The position numbers were made by a program, and so were the translations under genes. From assembly GCF_025457425.1 (NCBI RefSeq), contig NZ_JAMXIA010000001.1, forward strand, positions 620,001 to 684,000: 64,000 nt of DNA, read 5' to 3'. Below, piece by piece: positions 9,545-17,526 of the stretch. Within the stretch, counting starts at the first letter, position 1; each line of letters opens with the position of its first letter. Source of the DNA: Chryseobacterium foetidum. GTDB lineage: Bacteria > Bacteroidota > Bacteroidia > Flavobacteriales > Weeksellaceae. Under the pieces are notes generated by a model, which was given only the letters and a program-made list of their open reading frames with translations, was not told the origin of the DNA and did not search any database.

Positions 9545-9714
9545 AAATGAATGATCCTCAACAATTTATAATAACTGAAAAACCTTCGAGAGCATTTGCA
9601 AGTTTACGGCTTTGTGAACCTTTAAATAATATATTATTGCAAAACCTTGTGAACTTTGCGTTCAAAAAGCATTATTATAAAGAATATATATATTCTAAAA
9701 AAATTAAATATAGA

Positions 9715-11130
9715 ATGAAACTAATCAATAAAAAAAACAAAAATTACGCACAGATCTTTCAACTTTTTACAGAAGAAAAATGGACTGAAAGCGCAAAAAA
9801 TTTTAATAAAAACATTTCACTTTTGTTTTCAGGAAAGAAAAATGAAGTGCATATTCAAACAAATGAGGATACTGTCATTTTTTTTATAGGCTTAGGGAAA
9901 GCAAATGCTGCCAATTTTGAATTTCAGCAGGTTGGACAGAAGTTTTCCCAGACTCAAAAAGAAAAGATACAGCCTGTTCCCACGCAGATCATTTGTGAGA
10001 ATATCACCGAGAAACAGTTTGAAGAGTTTTTTAAAGGACTTTATCTGGGTACTTACACTTATAATTTCGACAAATCTAATACCCTTTGGAACGAGAAAAC
10101 AGAACTTCATTTTGAAAATTTCAGCCAAAAGAAATTAGATCAGATAAAAGATAATACCAATGCAATCTGTGAAGGTCAGTTCGCCTGCATGGAATGGCTT
10201 AATAAACCTGCAAATCTTAAGAAAACAGATGTTTTGAGTGCAGCTTTAAAAGATCTTTCTAAAAAGTATGATTTTAAATACACGTCATTCAACAGAAAAA
10301 AATGTTTGGAACTTGGTTTGGGCGCTTACTTAGCCGTTAATCAAGGCAGTGAGCAGGATGCAGCTTTTACCATTCTGGAATATAAAACAAAAGTAAAAAA
10401 TGCCAAAACCATCGGTCTTGTCGGCAAATGCGTAACTTTTGATACCGGCGGAATTTCCATCAAAGCATCAGACAATATGCACTACATGAAATCTGACATG
10501 GGTGGAGCTACAGCTGTGATTGGAGCACTGATTTACGCAGCGGAAAAGGAACTGCCTGTTAACATCATCACTGTTTTGCCGATTACTGACAATGCGGTTT
10601 CAGAAAACGCTTATCTACCGAGCGATGTTATTAAGGCATACAACGGAAAAACGATTGAAGTTCTCAATACAGATGCAGAAGGCAGAATGATTTTGGCAGA
10701 TGCACTCTCCTATTTATCTAAAAATTATAAAACCGATGTCATGATTGATTTGGCAACCCTCACAGGAAGCAGCGTGCGAATGTTTGGCGATACCTGTGGA
10801 GCGATGTTTTCAAATAATGACAGATTAAAAGATCTGCTTCTGAAAACCGGTGATCAGACCAACCAAAGGCTTTGGAATCTACCACTCTGGGATGTCTGGA
10901 AAGATGATTTCAAATCTGATGTCGCCGATGTAAAAAACATTTCGATGAAACCCATCGGAGACTGCATTGTTGCTGCAAAATTTTTGGAAGAATTTATAGA
11001 AGGTCACCAAAACTGGGCACATCTGGATATTGCCGGAGTAGCATTTGGAAATACGGGATATTCAAAAGAAAAGGCAGCAACGGGTTACGGCGTTCAATTA
11101 TTAGCCGAATTAATTGAAAATTATCACTAA
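9715..11130 (+). CDS. Leucyl aminopeptidase family protein (M17)
   Basis: A cytosolic metallo-aminopeptidase of the M17 family, which removes N-terminal residues from peptides and dipeptides. The start chosen is ATG 9715 (MKLINKKNKNYAQIFQLFTE), giving 471 residues. The frame is open further upstream, but that part is intergenic-like and unlike the family. The C-terminal catalytic domain has FDTGGISIKASDNMHYMKSD, with the metal-binding Lys and Asp, and NTDAEGRMILADAL, the family signature. The gene sits between the glycogen-linked esterase and the amidoligase cluster. A role in breaking down peptide products of that cluster is possible but unproven. A terminator follows. Confidence 0.9.
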   Translation: MKLINKKNKNYAQIFQLFTEEKWTESAKNFNKNISLLFSGKKNEVHIQTNEDTVIFFIGLGKANAANFEFQQVGQKFSQTQKEKIQPVPTQIICENITEKQFEEFFKGLYLGTYTYNFDKSNTLWNEKTELHFENFSQKKLDQIKDNTNAICEGQFACMEWLNKPANLKKTDVLSAALKDLSKKYDFKYTSFNRKKCLELGLGAYLAVNQGSEQDAAFTILEYKTKVKNAKTIGLVGKCVTFDTGGISIKASDNMHYMKSDMGGATAVIGALIYAAEKELPVNIITVLPITDNAVSENAYLPSDVIKAYNGKTIEVLNTDAEGRMILADALSYLSKNYKTDVMIDLATLTGSSVRMFGDTCGAMFSNNDRLKDLLLKTGDQTNQRLWNLPLWDVWKDDFKSDVADVKNISMKPIGDCIVAAKFLEEFIEGHQNWAHLDIAGVAFGNTGYSKEKAATGYGVQLLAELIENYH

Positions 11131-11152
11131 AAATTAGTTTTTTAGAAAATTT

Positions 11153-11206
11153 ATCCCTATACTTGATAAGAAATTTTTAAAATCATATCAATTAGGGATT
11201 TTTATT
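11153..11206 (+). terminator. Intrinsic terminator after the M17 aminopeptidase
   Basis: ATCCCTATACTTGATA (11153-11168) can pair with TATCAATTAGGGAT (11186-11199) with a small bulge. A run of T follows. The hairpin lies 22 bases past the stop codon and separates the aminopeptidase transcript from the ATP-grasp cluster. Confidence 0.6.
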
Positions 11207-11270
11207 AAAAAGTCTCAAACAATTGTTTGGTTTTGTTTTTAATAATCAACCTAAACCCTCAAAACACTAT

Positions 11271-12482
11271 ATGGAGAAGAAAACTATTGTTTGCATTTCC
11301 TGCTATTACAAAGGCTATGATTTCATGGAGGAAATGAAAAATCTTGGCAACAAGGTCATCCTCATCACCTCAGAAAATCTCAAGGAAAAAAACTGGCCCT
11401 GGCACGCGATAGATGAAGTTTTCTACATGCCCGAACTTAAACCTTCGGTGTGGGATCTTGAACATTTGGTACAGGGATTTTCCCACCTGATGAAAACACG
11501 GAAAGTCGACGCAGTAATTGCTCTCGACGATTATGATGTGGAAAAAGCAGCGCTTGTACGGGAAACTTTCAGAATTCCAGGTATGGGACAGACAACCCAC
11601 AGATACTTCCGTGATAAACTGGCAATGCGGCAGAAAGCAAAAAGTTCAGGGATTGATGTTCCGGAATTCACGGCAATTTTTAATGACGCCGAAGTATCTG
11701 AATTCATCCAAAAAGTTCCTGCACCATGGGTATTGAAACCCAGATCTGAAGCTTCAGCAAGCGGAATTAAAAAATTAAAATCAGAAGAAGAACTTTGGAG
11801 AGCCCTTGAAAATCTGGGCGACGAAAGACATCTTTTTCTTCTGGAAAGCTTTAAGCCTGGCGATGTCTATCACGTAGACAGTCTTACATTCAATGCCAAG
11901 ACGGTTTTCACATCTTCATCCAAATATCTCGCACCTCCAATGCAGGTTTCGCACGAGGGCGGAGTTTTCAGAACGAGAACTCTAGGAAGATATTCTGATG
12001 AATTTAAAGCTTTGGAACTTGCCAATGAAAAAGTTTTGACCAATTTTGGGCTTCAAAACGGAGCCACGCACACAGAATTTATCCGTGGAAAGGAAGATGG
12101 AAAATGGTATTTTCTGGAAACTTCTTCACGCGTCGGCGGAGCACATATTCCTGATTTGGTGGAAGCGTCGAGCGGCATCAACATCTGGCATGAGTGGGCA
12201 AAAATAGAGGATGCTCTTTTGAAGGGTTTGGATTATTCCATCTCAAAACCTACAGGATACTATGCCGGACTTATCATTGCGTTAATCAAAGAAAAACATC
12301 CTGATTACCAATATTTCGAGTCGGAAGAAACAGTAAAGTTCTTACCAATCGATTATCACGTGGGAATTGTCTACAAATCTGCAGATTCTGAAGTCATTCA
12401 GACGAGACTTGATGAAACTGCAGAAAAAATCAATGCTGAAATGCTGAGTATTATTCCGCCAAAAGACAAACCGACATCTTAG
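11271..12482 (+). CDS. ATP-grasp enzyme 1 of the amidoligase cluster
   Basis: A predicted carboxylate-amine/thiol ligase of the ATP-grasp superfamily. It activates a carboxylate as acyl phosphate and joins it to an amine; the substrates are unknown. The start chosen is ATG 11271 (MEKKTIVCISCYYKGYDFME), giving 403 residues. An in-frame upstream start exists but adds only unlikely residues. A pre-ATP-grasp domain spans about 1-110. The ATP-binding strand PWVLKPRSEASASGIKKL is at about 152-169, and the metal-binding region ETSSRVGGAHIPDLVEASSG is near 290-310. This is the first gene of a same-strand run with gaps of 30, 45, 21 and 32 bases, suggesting an operon. It resembles carbamoyl-phosphate-synthase-like ATP-grasps used in peptide-like metabolite synthesis. 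Confidence 0.85.
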   Translation: MEKKTIVCISCYYKGYDFMEEMKNLGNKVILITSENLKEKNWPWHAIDEVFYMPELKPSVWDLEHLVQGFSHLMKTRKVDAVIALDDYDVEKAALVRETFRIPGMGQTTHRYFRDKLAMRQKAKSSGIDVPEFTAIFNDAEVSEFIQKVPAPWVLKPRSEASASGIKKLKSEEELWRALENLGDERHLFLLESFKPGDVYHVDSLTFNAKTVFTSSSKYLAPPMQVSHEGGVFRTRTLGRYSDEFKALELANEKVLTNFGLQNGATHTEFIRGKEDGKWYFLETSSRVGGAHIPDLVEASSGINIWHEWAKIEDALLKGLDYSISKPTGYYAGLIIALIKEKHPDYQYFESEETVKFLPIDYHVGIVYKSADSEVIQTRLDETAEKINAEMLSIIPPKDKPTS

Positions 12483-12512
12483 ATTTTATTAAATTTTCAA
12501 ACACTAAATTTT

Positions 12513-13226
12513 ATGCCGCAAATCACGCATACAGATTACTATTCGCATATATTAGGAACGAGCCTGAAAGTGGAAGTGACAGGTCATTATGGTTACCCAA
12601 TCATTATGTTTCCTACTTCACAAGGTCAGTATACCCAGAACCATGATTTCCATCTTAACGGAAGCATCAATTGGTTTATAGAGCAGGGAAAGGTAAAACT
12701 ATACAACATTCAGACGATTGATGCCTGGAGTTTTTATGACAACAACATTTCGCCGCGCCAGAGAATTAAAAACTATGAACTGTATGTACAGTTTCTTTTA
12801 AAAGAGTTTGTGCCATACGTTCAGAAAATGCATCAGACCCATCGTGTAGCAGTTGCAGGGGCAAGTTTTGGAGGTTATCATGCTGCCAATTTCGCTTTCA
12901 GATTTCCGGATTTGGTTTCTCACCTTTTCTGTCTTTCGGGAGCATTCAGCATCAGAAATTTTATGGACGGATACAGCGATGATCTTGTTTTCTTTAATTG
13001 CCCGAGAGAATTTGTCCGCACAGACGAAGCGTGGAAATACAAACACATGCACATCGTTCTCAGCACTTCAGACGAAGACATCTGTAAAGATAAAAACATC
13101 GAAATGGCAGAAATATTAAGTTCAAAAGGAATTGATTTCTGGTATGATGAGCGCAAATGGATCAACCACGACTGGCCGCTCTGGAGAATGGTTTTCCCAA
13201 CATTTATAGGTCGGTTTTTCTCTTAA
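12513..13226 (+). CDS. Esterase-like alpha/beta hydrolase of the amidoligase cluster
   Basis: A 237-residue alpha/beta hydrolase of the putative-esterase family. The nucleophile elbow GASFGG is at residues 116-121 (Ser118), and the candidate His lies in KWINHDWPLWR near the C-terminus. No signal peptide was seen, so it is probably cytoplasmic. It sits 30 bases after ATP-grasp 1 and 45 bases before ATP-grasp 2. In such neighbourhoods a hydrolase could cleave or transfer an ester or amide intermediate. The reaction cannot be read from the sequence. Confidence 0.8.
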   Translation: MPQITHTDYYSHILGTSLKVEVTGHYGYPIIMFPTSQGQYTQNHDFHLNGSINWFIEQGKVKLYNIQTIDAWSFYDNNISPRQRIKNYELYVQFLLKEFVPYVQKMHQTHRVAVAGASFGGYHAANFAFRFPDLVSHLFCLSGAFSIRNFMDGYSDDLVFFNCPREFVRTDEAWKYKHMHIVLSTSDEDICKDKNIEMAEILSSKGIDFWYDERKWINHDWPLWRMVFPTFIGRFFS

Positions 13227-13271
13227 AATTATTTAAATCTAAACAATATTAAACACATTAAAACTATTATT

Positions 13272-14225
13272 ATGGCAAAAAAAGTAGGAATTCTTTTTGG
13301 AATGGAAGACACATTTCCGTGGGCATTCATCGATAAGGTAAACGAATTGGGCAAGGGAGACATCGTTGCAGAACCCGTAATGATAGATAAGCTCGAGCAG
13401 GGCGTTGATTACGGATACGCTGTTATCATCGACAGAATTTCTCAGGATGTTCCTTTTTACAGAGCGTACCTTAAAAACGCAGCTTTAAACGGAACGTATG
13501 TCATGAACAACCCTTTCTGGTGGAGCGCAGACGAGAAATTTTTCAACAATGCTTTGATGTCGAAACTCGGAATTCCACTTCCTAAAACGGTTTTACTTCC
13601 TTCGCATGAAAGACCGAGCAACACATCTGAAACTTCATTCAGAAACCTGAAATTCCCTCACGACTGGGATTATATTTTCGATTACGTAGGCTTTCCGGCT
13701 TACATGAAACCTCACGACGGTGGAGGTTGGAAAAGCGTTTATAGAGTTGAAAGTCCTGAAGATCTTTGGGATAAACTTTCAGAAACAGAGCAGTTGGTGA
13801 TGATGGTACAGGAAGAAATTGTATTTGATGATTACTACAGAGTTTACTGTTTAGGTAAAAAGCACGTTCACATCATGCCTTACGAACCAAGAAATGAACA
13901 TCATTTAAGATATGCGACGACTCATCAGACTTCGGGTGCTAAACTTAAAAAGTTACTGAAAACCATTCACGATTACACTATCAAGATGAATGAGGCTTTA
14001 GGATACGATTTCAATACTGTGGAATTTGCGGTAAGAGACGGAATTCCTTATGCTATCGACTTCTGTAACCCAGCGCCGGATGCTGATAAAAACTCTGTTG
14101 GAGAAGAAAACTTCAAATGGATCGTAGAAAATGCAGCAAAATTTGCGATTGAGAAAGCCAAAGAATATGTTCCTGGAAAAGCAAATATCTCATGGGGAAC
14201 TTTCGTGAAGGACTCTGCGAAATAA
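13272..14225 (+). CDS. ATP-grasp enzyme 2 of the amidoligase cluster
   Basis: A 317-residue ATP-grasp protein from a different subfamily than its neighbour at 11271. The ATP-binding motif FPAYMKPHDGGGWKSV is at about 141-156. The metal-binding strand NTVEFAVRDGIPYAIDFCNPAPDAD lies near 245-270, with the Glu and Asn expected for Mg coordination. It probably forms an amide or peptide bond, with unknown substrates. It is in the middle of the five-gene run and 21 bases before the YbdK-type ligase. A fused accessory domain is absent. Confidence 0.85.
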   Translation: MAKKVGILFGMEDTFPWAFIDKVNELGKGDIVAEPVMIDKLEQGVDYGYAVIIDRISQDVPFYRAYLKNAALNGTYVMNNPFWWSADEKFFNNALMSKLGIPLPKTVLLPSHERPSNTSETSFRNLKFPHDWDYIFDYVGFPAYMKPHDGGGWKSVYRVESPEDLWDKLSETEQLVMMVQEEIVFDDYYRVYCLGKKHVHIMPYEPRNEHHLRYATTHQTSGAKLKKLLKTIHDYTIKMNEALGYDFNTVEFAVRDGIPYAIDFCNPAPDADKNSVGEENFKWIVENAAKFAIEKAKEYVPGKANISWGTFVKDSAK

Positions 14226-14246
14226 TTAATTTCAAAAACACAAAGT

Positions 14247-15365
14247 ATGCACACATTTACCATAGGAATTGAAGAGGAATATCAAATCATAGACGTTGAA
14301 AGCAGAGATCTTATTTCTCACGTTTCCAAAATTATTGAGGGCGGTAAAGCGGTTTTAAGTGAAAATTTAAAACATGAAATGCACGAATCCATGATTGAAA
14401 TGGAGACTGGAATCTGCCAGAATATCCAGCAAGCCAGAGAAGAGCTCACGAGCCTTCGCAAACATCTTATTGCGACAGCCCATGAACAGGGACTTCGTGT
14501 CTCGGGAGGCGGAACACATCCGTTCTCCAACTGGGAACACAACACGATTACCAACGGCGAGCGTTACAATAAAATTGTGGATGATATGGGCGACGTGGCA
14601 AGAGGAAACCTCATCTTTGGTCTGCACGTACACATCGGAATTCCTAACCGTGAGGAAGGCGTGAGAATACAGAACGTAATGCGTTATTTTCTGCCCCACG
14701 TTTATGCATTATCCACCAATTCACCTTTCTGGATTGGAAGAAATACCGGATTTAAATCTTACAGACAGGAGATTTTTGTAAAATTTCCGAGAACGGGTAT
14801 TCCGAGTTATTTTAATTCTCTTTCTGAATTTGACAGCTATGTTGATCTACTGGTAAAAACAGGAACGATTGATAATGCCAAAAAAATATGGTGGGATCTT
14901 CGTGTGCATCCTTTCTACCCGACAATTGAGTTCAGAATCTGCGATATGCCGATGAGAATAGACGAAACTGTCTGTCTTGCTGCAATTATGCAGTGTCTCG
15001 TGGCGAAAATCTATAAACTTCATCAGCAGAATTTAAGTTTCAGAAGCTACAGAAGATTGTTGTTAAATGAAAACAAATGGCGCGCTTCCAAAGACGGAAT
15101 TGATGCCCATTTGATTGACTTTGGTAAAGAGGAATCTGTTCCTTACCGCGATCTTTTAAAAGAACTTTTAGAATTTATCGACGATGTCGTAGATGAATTA
15201 GGCTGCCGAAAAGAAGTGGAATATGCATGGCAGATTATTGAAAACGGAACCGGTGCAGACCGCCAGCTGAAGGTGCTTCAGGAAACGGGAGACTTGAAAA
15301 AAGTAGTGGATTATATGATCTCTGAAACAGAATTTGGTATCACACACAGCGAGGCTGCTTTATAA
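14247..15365 (+). CDS. YbdK-type carboxylate-amine ligase (GCS2 family)
   Basis: A member of the glutamate-cysteine ligase 2 (COG2170) family, which activates a gamma-carboxylate with ATP and joins it to an amine. It has 372 residues, the usual size. Typical motifs are FTIGIEEEYQIID at the N-terminus, GTHPFSNWE, GLHVHIGIPNREEGVRI and FRICDMPMRIDE. Most such enzymes have unknown natural substrates, and weak glutamate-cysteine ligase activity is known for the E. coli homologue. Its place between ATP-grasp 2 and a glutamine amidotransferase points to synthesis of an amide-linked metabolite rather than glutathione. Confidence 0.9.
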   Translation: MHTFTIGIEEEYQIIDVESRDLISHVSKIIEGGKAVLSENLKHEMHESMIEMETGICQNIQQAREELTSLRKHLIATAHEQGLRVSGGGTHPFSNWEHNTITNGERYNKIVDDMGDVARGNLIFGLHVHIGIPNREEGVRIQNVMRYFLPHVYALSTNSPFWIGRNTGFKSYRQEIFVKFPRTGIPSYFNSLSEFDSYVDLLVKTGTIDNAKKIWWDLRVHPFYPTIEFRICDMPMRIDETVCLAAIMQCLVAKIYKLHQQNLSFRSYRRLLLNENKWRASKDGIDAHLIDFGKEESVPYRDLLKELLEFIDDVVDELGCRKEVEYAWQIIENGTGADRQLKVLQETGDLKKVVDYMISETEFGITHSEAAL

Positions 15366-15373
15366 AAATTTTA

Positions 15374-15381
15374 TAACTTTG
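15374..15381 (+). promoter_or_regulatory. Candidate internal -7 box
   Basis: TAACTTTG matches the flavobacterial TAnnTTTG box 16 bases before the amidotransferase start codon. No -33 element was found at the expected spacing, because that sequence is inside the preceding gene. It may be an internal promoter or a chance match. Confidence 0.25.
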
Positions 15382-15397
15382 TTCAAATTATGAAGTT

Positions 15398-16225
15398 ATG
15401 AAAGAGATAAGAATTGCGCTGCTGGATATGAATAACAACAAGAAAAATCAGGGTTTTAAAAACATCCGTGAGATTTCTGAAAGTTTTAAAGCAAATTCTG
15501 AAGAAGAAATTAACATTACCAATTTTGACATAAGACATCTGAACGAGATGCCGAAACTGGAAGATTTTGACATCTTTATTTCATCAGGAGGACCAGGAAA
15601 TCCGCACAGAGAAGGACATGAATGGGAAGAGAAATTCGCCGGTCTTTTAGATGGTATTTTTAGTCACAACAAGGTTTCAGAGAACAAAAAATATATGTTT
15701 CTGATCTGTCACTCGTTTCAGATTGCCAGCATTCACTGGAAACTCGGAAATATTTGTGAAAGAAAATCTTACTCATTTGGTGTGATGCCTGTTCACAAAT
15801 CTGAAGAAGGAGAAACTGATTTTTTACTTAAAAATCTGCCGGATCCTTTCTATGCAGTGGATTCGAGAGCTTATCAGTTTATCGAGCCGGATCAGCAAAG
15901 ATTTGATGAGTTGGGAATGAAAATAATGGCACTGGAAAAGTTCCGCCCGCACATCAATCTTGAGAGAGCAGTGATGGCGATTCGTTTTTCAGAGGAAATT
16001 TTCGGTACTCAGTTTCATCCGGAGGCAAATCCTGAAGGAATGCTGGAAAACCTGAAAGATGAAGAGAACAAAATCGCTATGATTGAAAACTACGGTATCG
16101 AAAAATATCTGGAAACGCTCGACAGAATGGATGATGAGGATAAAATAAAACTGACTCAGGCACAGATTCTCCCAAGATTTTTGGAAGATGCAAAACAAAA
16201 AATTCTACAGCCGGAAACTGTTTAG
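15398..16225 (+). CDS. Class I glutamine amidotransferase-like protein
   Basis: A 275-residue class I (triad) glutamine amidotransferase-like protein, able in principle to release ammonia from glutamine or to hydrolyse a gamma-glutamyl bond. Visible features are SSGGPGNP (62-69) as the oxyanion strand, the nucleophile Cys104 in MFLICHSFQIAS, and FHPEANPEG with His207 and Glu209. The elbow CHSFQ departs from the usual G-x-C-x-G-H-Q, so the enzyme may use a modified substrate. It is the fifth gene of the amidoligase run and is followed by a terminator. It may feed ammonia to a partner ligase or hydrolyse the product. Confidence 0.8.
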   Translation: MKEIRIALLDMNNNKKNQGFKNIREISESFKANSEEEINITNFDIRHLNEMPKLEDFDIFISSGGPGNPHREGHEWEEKFAGLLDGIFSHNKVSENKKYMFLICHSFQIASIHWKLGNICERKSYSFGVMPVHKSEEGETDFLLKNLPDPFYAVDSRAYQFIEPDQQRFDELGMKIMALEKFRPHINLERAVMAIRFSEEIFGTQFHPEANPEGMLENLKDEENKIAMIENYGIEKYLETLDRMDDEDKIKLTQAQILPRFLEDAKQKILQPETV

Positions 16226-16234
16226 AAATACAGC

Positions 16235-16262
16235 AAAATCGGGCACAGCGCCCGATTTTTTA
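16235..16262 (+). terminator. Intrinsic terminator after the amidotransferase gene
   Basis: A perfect 10-bp stem AAAATCGGGC/GCCCGATTTT with loop ACAGC runs into a T tract. It lies 10 bases after the amidotransferase stop and only 20 bases before the next gene. That gene therefore depends on read-through or on a promoter upstream of the hairpin. Confidence 0.8.
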
Positions 16263-16281
16263 ATTAAAAAAAACATCAGGG

Positions 16282-17466
16282 ATGATTCCAAAATACAGAA
16301 AAAAATTCAATTCAGAATTCTCTAATGAGAAATACCAAAATGTAAATTCAATCCTTACCGAAAAAAGCGGAATACAGACAGGATTCAGACTTTCTGAAAG
16401 TCCGGTTTTTTTGACTCACGATTTTAAAAATAAACTTACGGATGCCAGCGAAAGTATTTTGGACCAAATCATTGCGATGTCGCCGGAAGCTTTACAGATT
16501 GCCATTCCCGACAATTGTCAAGTTCCGAATGATACTTTAAAACCTCACTTTTTTACCATCGATTTCGGGATCTGTAAAAATGCAAAAGGCGAAGTTGAAC
16601 CTCAGCTGATCGAACTTCAGGCATTTCCGTCTCTATATGCTTTTCAAAAAGTATATGAAGATGCTTTCTGCGAAGTCTACCCTTTTTTGAGTGATCTGAA
16701 AAGCAAAATGAGCGATGAAGAATTTCTGTCTCAGATGAAAAATCTCATTGTAGGAAATGAAAATCCCGAAAATGTAATTCTGCTTGAAATTTATCCTGAA
16801 AAACAGAAAACCTCAATTGATTTTAAACTTACAGAAAACTTTTTAGGCATAAAAACCGTTTGTCTTACCAAAATAAAAAAAGACGGAAAAAAACTTTTCT
16901 ATGACAATGACGGAAAACTTACGGAGATCCGAAGAATCTACAACCGTGTAATTTTTGACGAACTCGACAGAATTCCGGATCTGAAAACTGAATTTGACTT
17001 CAGGGAAGACGTTGATGTGACCTGGGTGACGCATCCGAACTGGTTTTTCAAAATTTCAAAATATCTTTTGCCATTATTAAAACATGAATTTGTTCCTAAA
17101 AGTTACTTTCTCAACGAATTTCCAGCCGATGAAAATCTAAATGATTTTGTTTTAAAACCTCTGTTTTCTTTTGCAGGAAGCGGCGTCAACCTTCACCCGA
17201 CATCAGAAATTACAGATAAAATTGAAGATAAGGAAAACTATATTTTACAGAGAAAAGTAGAATATGCTCCGGTTTTTGAGGACATCAACGGAGAATTTTC
17301 GCGTGCGGAAATCCGGCTTTTGTATGTGTGGCAGGAAAATGAGGAGCGTCCGGTTTTGGTTCAGTATCTTGTAAGAATGACAAAAGCGGAAATGGTGAAC
17401 GTAGATTTCAATAAAAAAGACGCCATTTGGATTGGCAGTTCACATGCCTTTTTTGGGGAAGAATAA
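16282..17466 (+). CDS. ATP-grasp-like protein of unknown function
   Basis: A 394-residue protein I do not recognise as a named enzyme. Its C-terminal third has ATP-grasp-like features: NDFVLKPLFSFAGSGVNL with a candidate ATP-binding lysine, then a YILQRKVEYAP strand. The region IDFGICKNAKGEVEPQLIELQAFPS in the N-terminal half has the look of the metal-binding part of a circularly permuted ATP-grasp, as in glutathionylspermidine-synthetase-like proteins (inference). It ends convergently against cphA, with a shared bidirectional terminator. Its position between the amidoligase run and the cyanophycin genes suggests a link to one of them. Confidence 0.65.
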   Translation: MIPKYRKKFNSEFSNEKYQNVNSILTEKSGIQTGFRLSESPVFLTHDFKNKLTDASESILDQIIAMSPEALQIAIPDNCQVPNDTLKPHFFTIDFGICKNAKGEVEPQLIELQAFPSLYAFQKVYEDAFCEVYPFLSDLKSKMSDEEFLSQMKNLIVGNENPENVILLEIYPEKQKTSIDFKLTENFLGIKTVCLTKIKKDGKKLFYDNDGKLTEIRRIYNRVIFDELDRIPDLKTEFDFREDVDVTWVTHPNWFFKISKYLLPLLKHEFVPKSYFLNEFPADENLNDFVLKPLFSFAGSGVNLHPTSEITDKIEDKENYILQRKVEYAPVFEDINGEFSRAEIRLLYVWQENEERPVLVQYLVRMTKAEMVNVDFNKKDAIWIGSSHAFFGEE

Positions 17467-17468
17467 AC

Positions 17469-17506
17469 AAAAAATCGGGTGAAACGTTGTCTCACCCGAT
17501 TTTTTT
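17469..17506. terminator. Bidirectional terminator between convergent genes
   Basis: AAAAAATCGGGTGA (17469-17482) pairs with TCACCCGATTTTTT (17492-17505), with poly-A and poly-T flanks on both strands. It serves the plus-strand ATP-grasp-like gene and minus-strand cphA. Confidence 0.85.
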
Positions 17507-17526
17507 GTTTTAAACTTATTTTAAAT

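Noticed and set aside
9487-9714. Upstream in-frame extension of the M17 aminopeptidase
   Set aside because: The added 76 residues overlap the esterase 3' end, are basic and low in family resemblance, and the region reads as intergenic DNA. The ATG at 9715 gives a normal-length protein.
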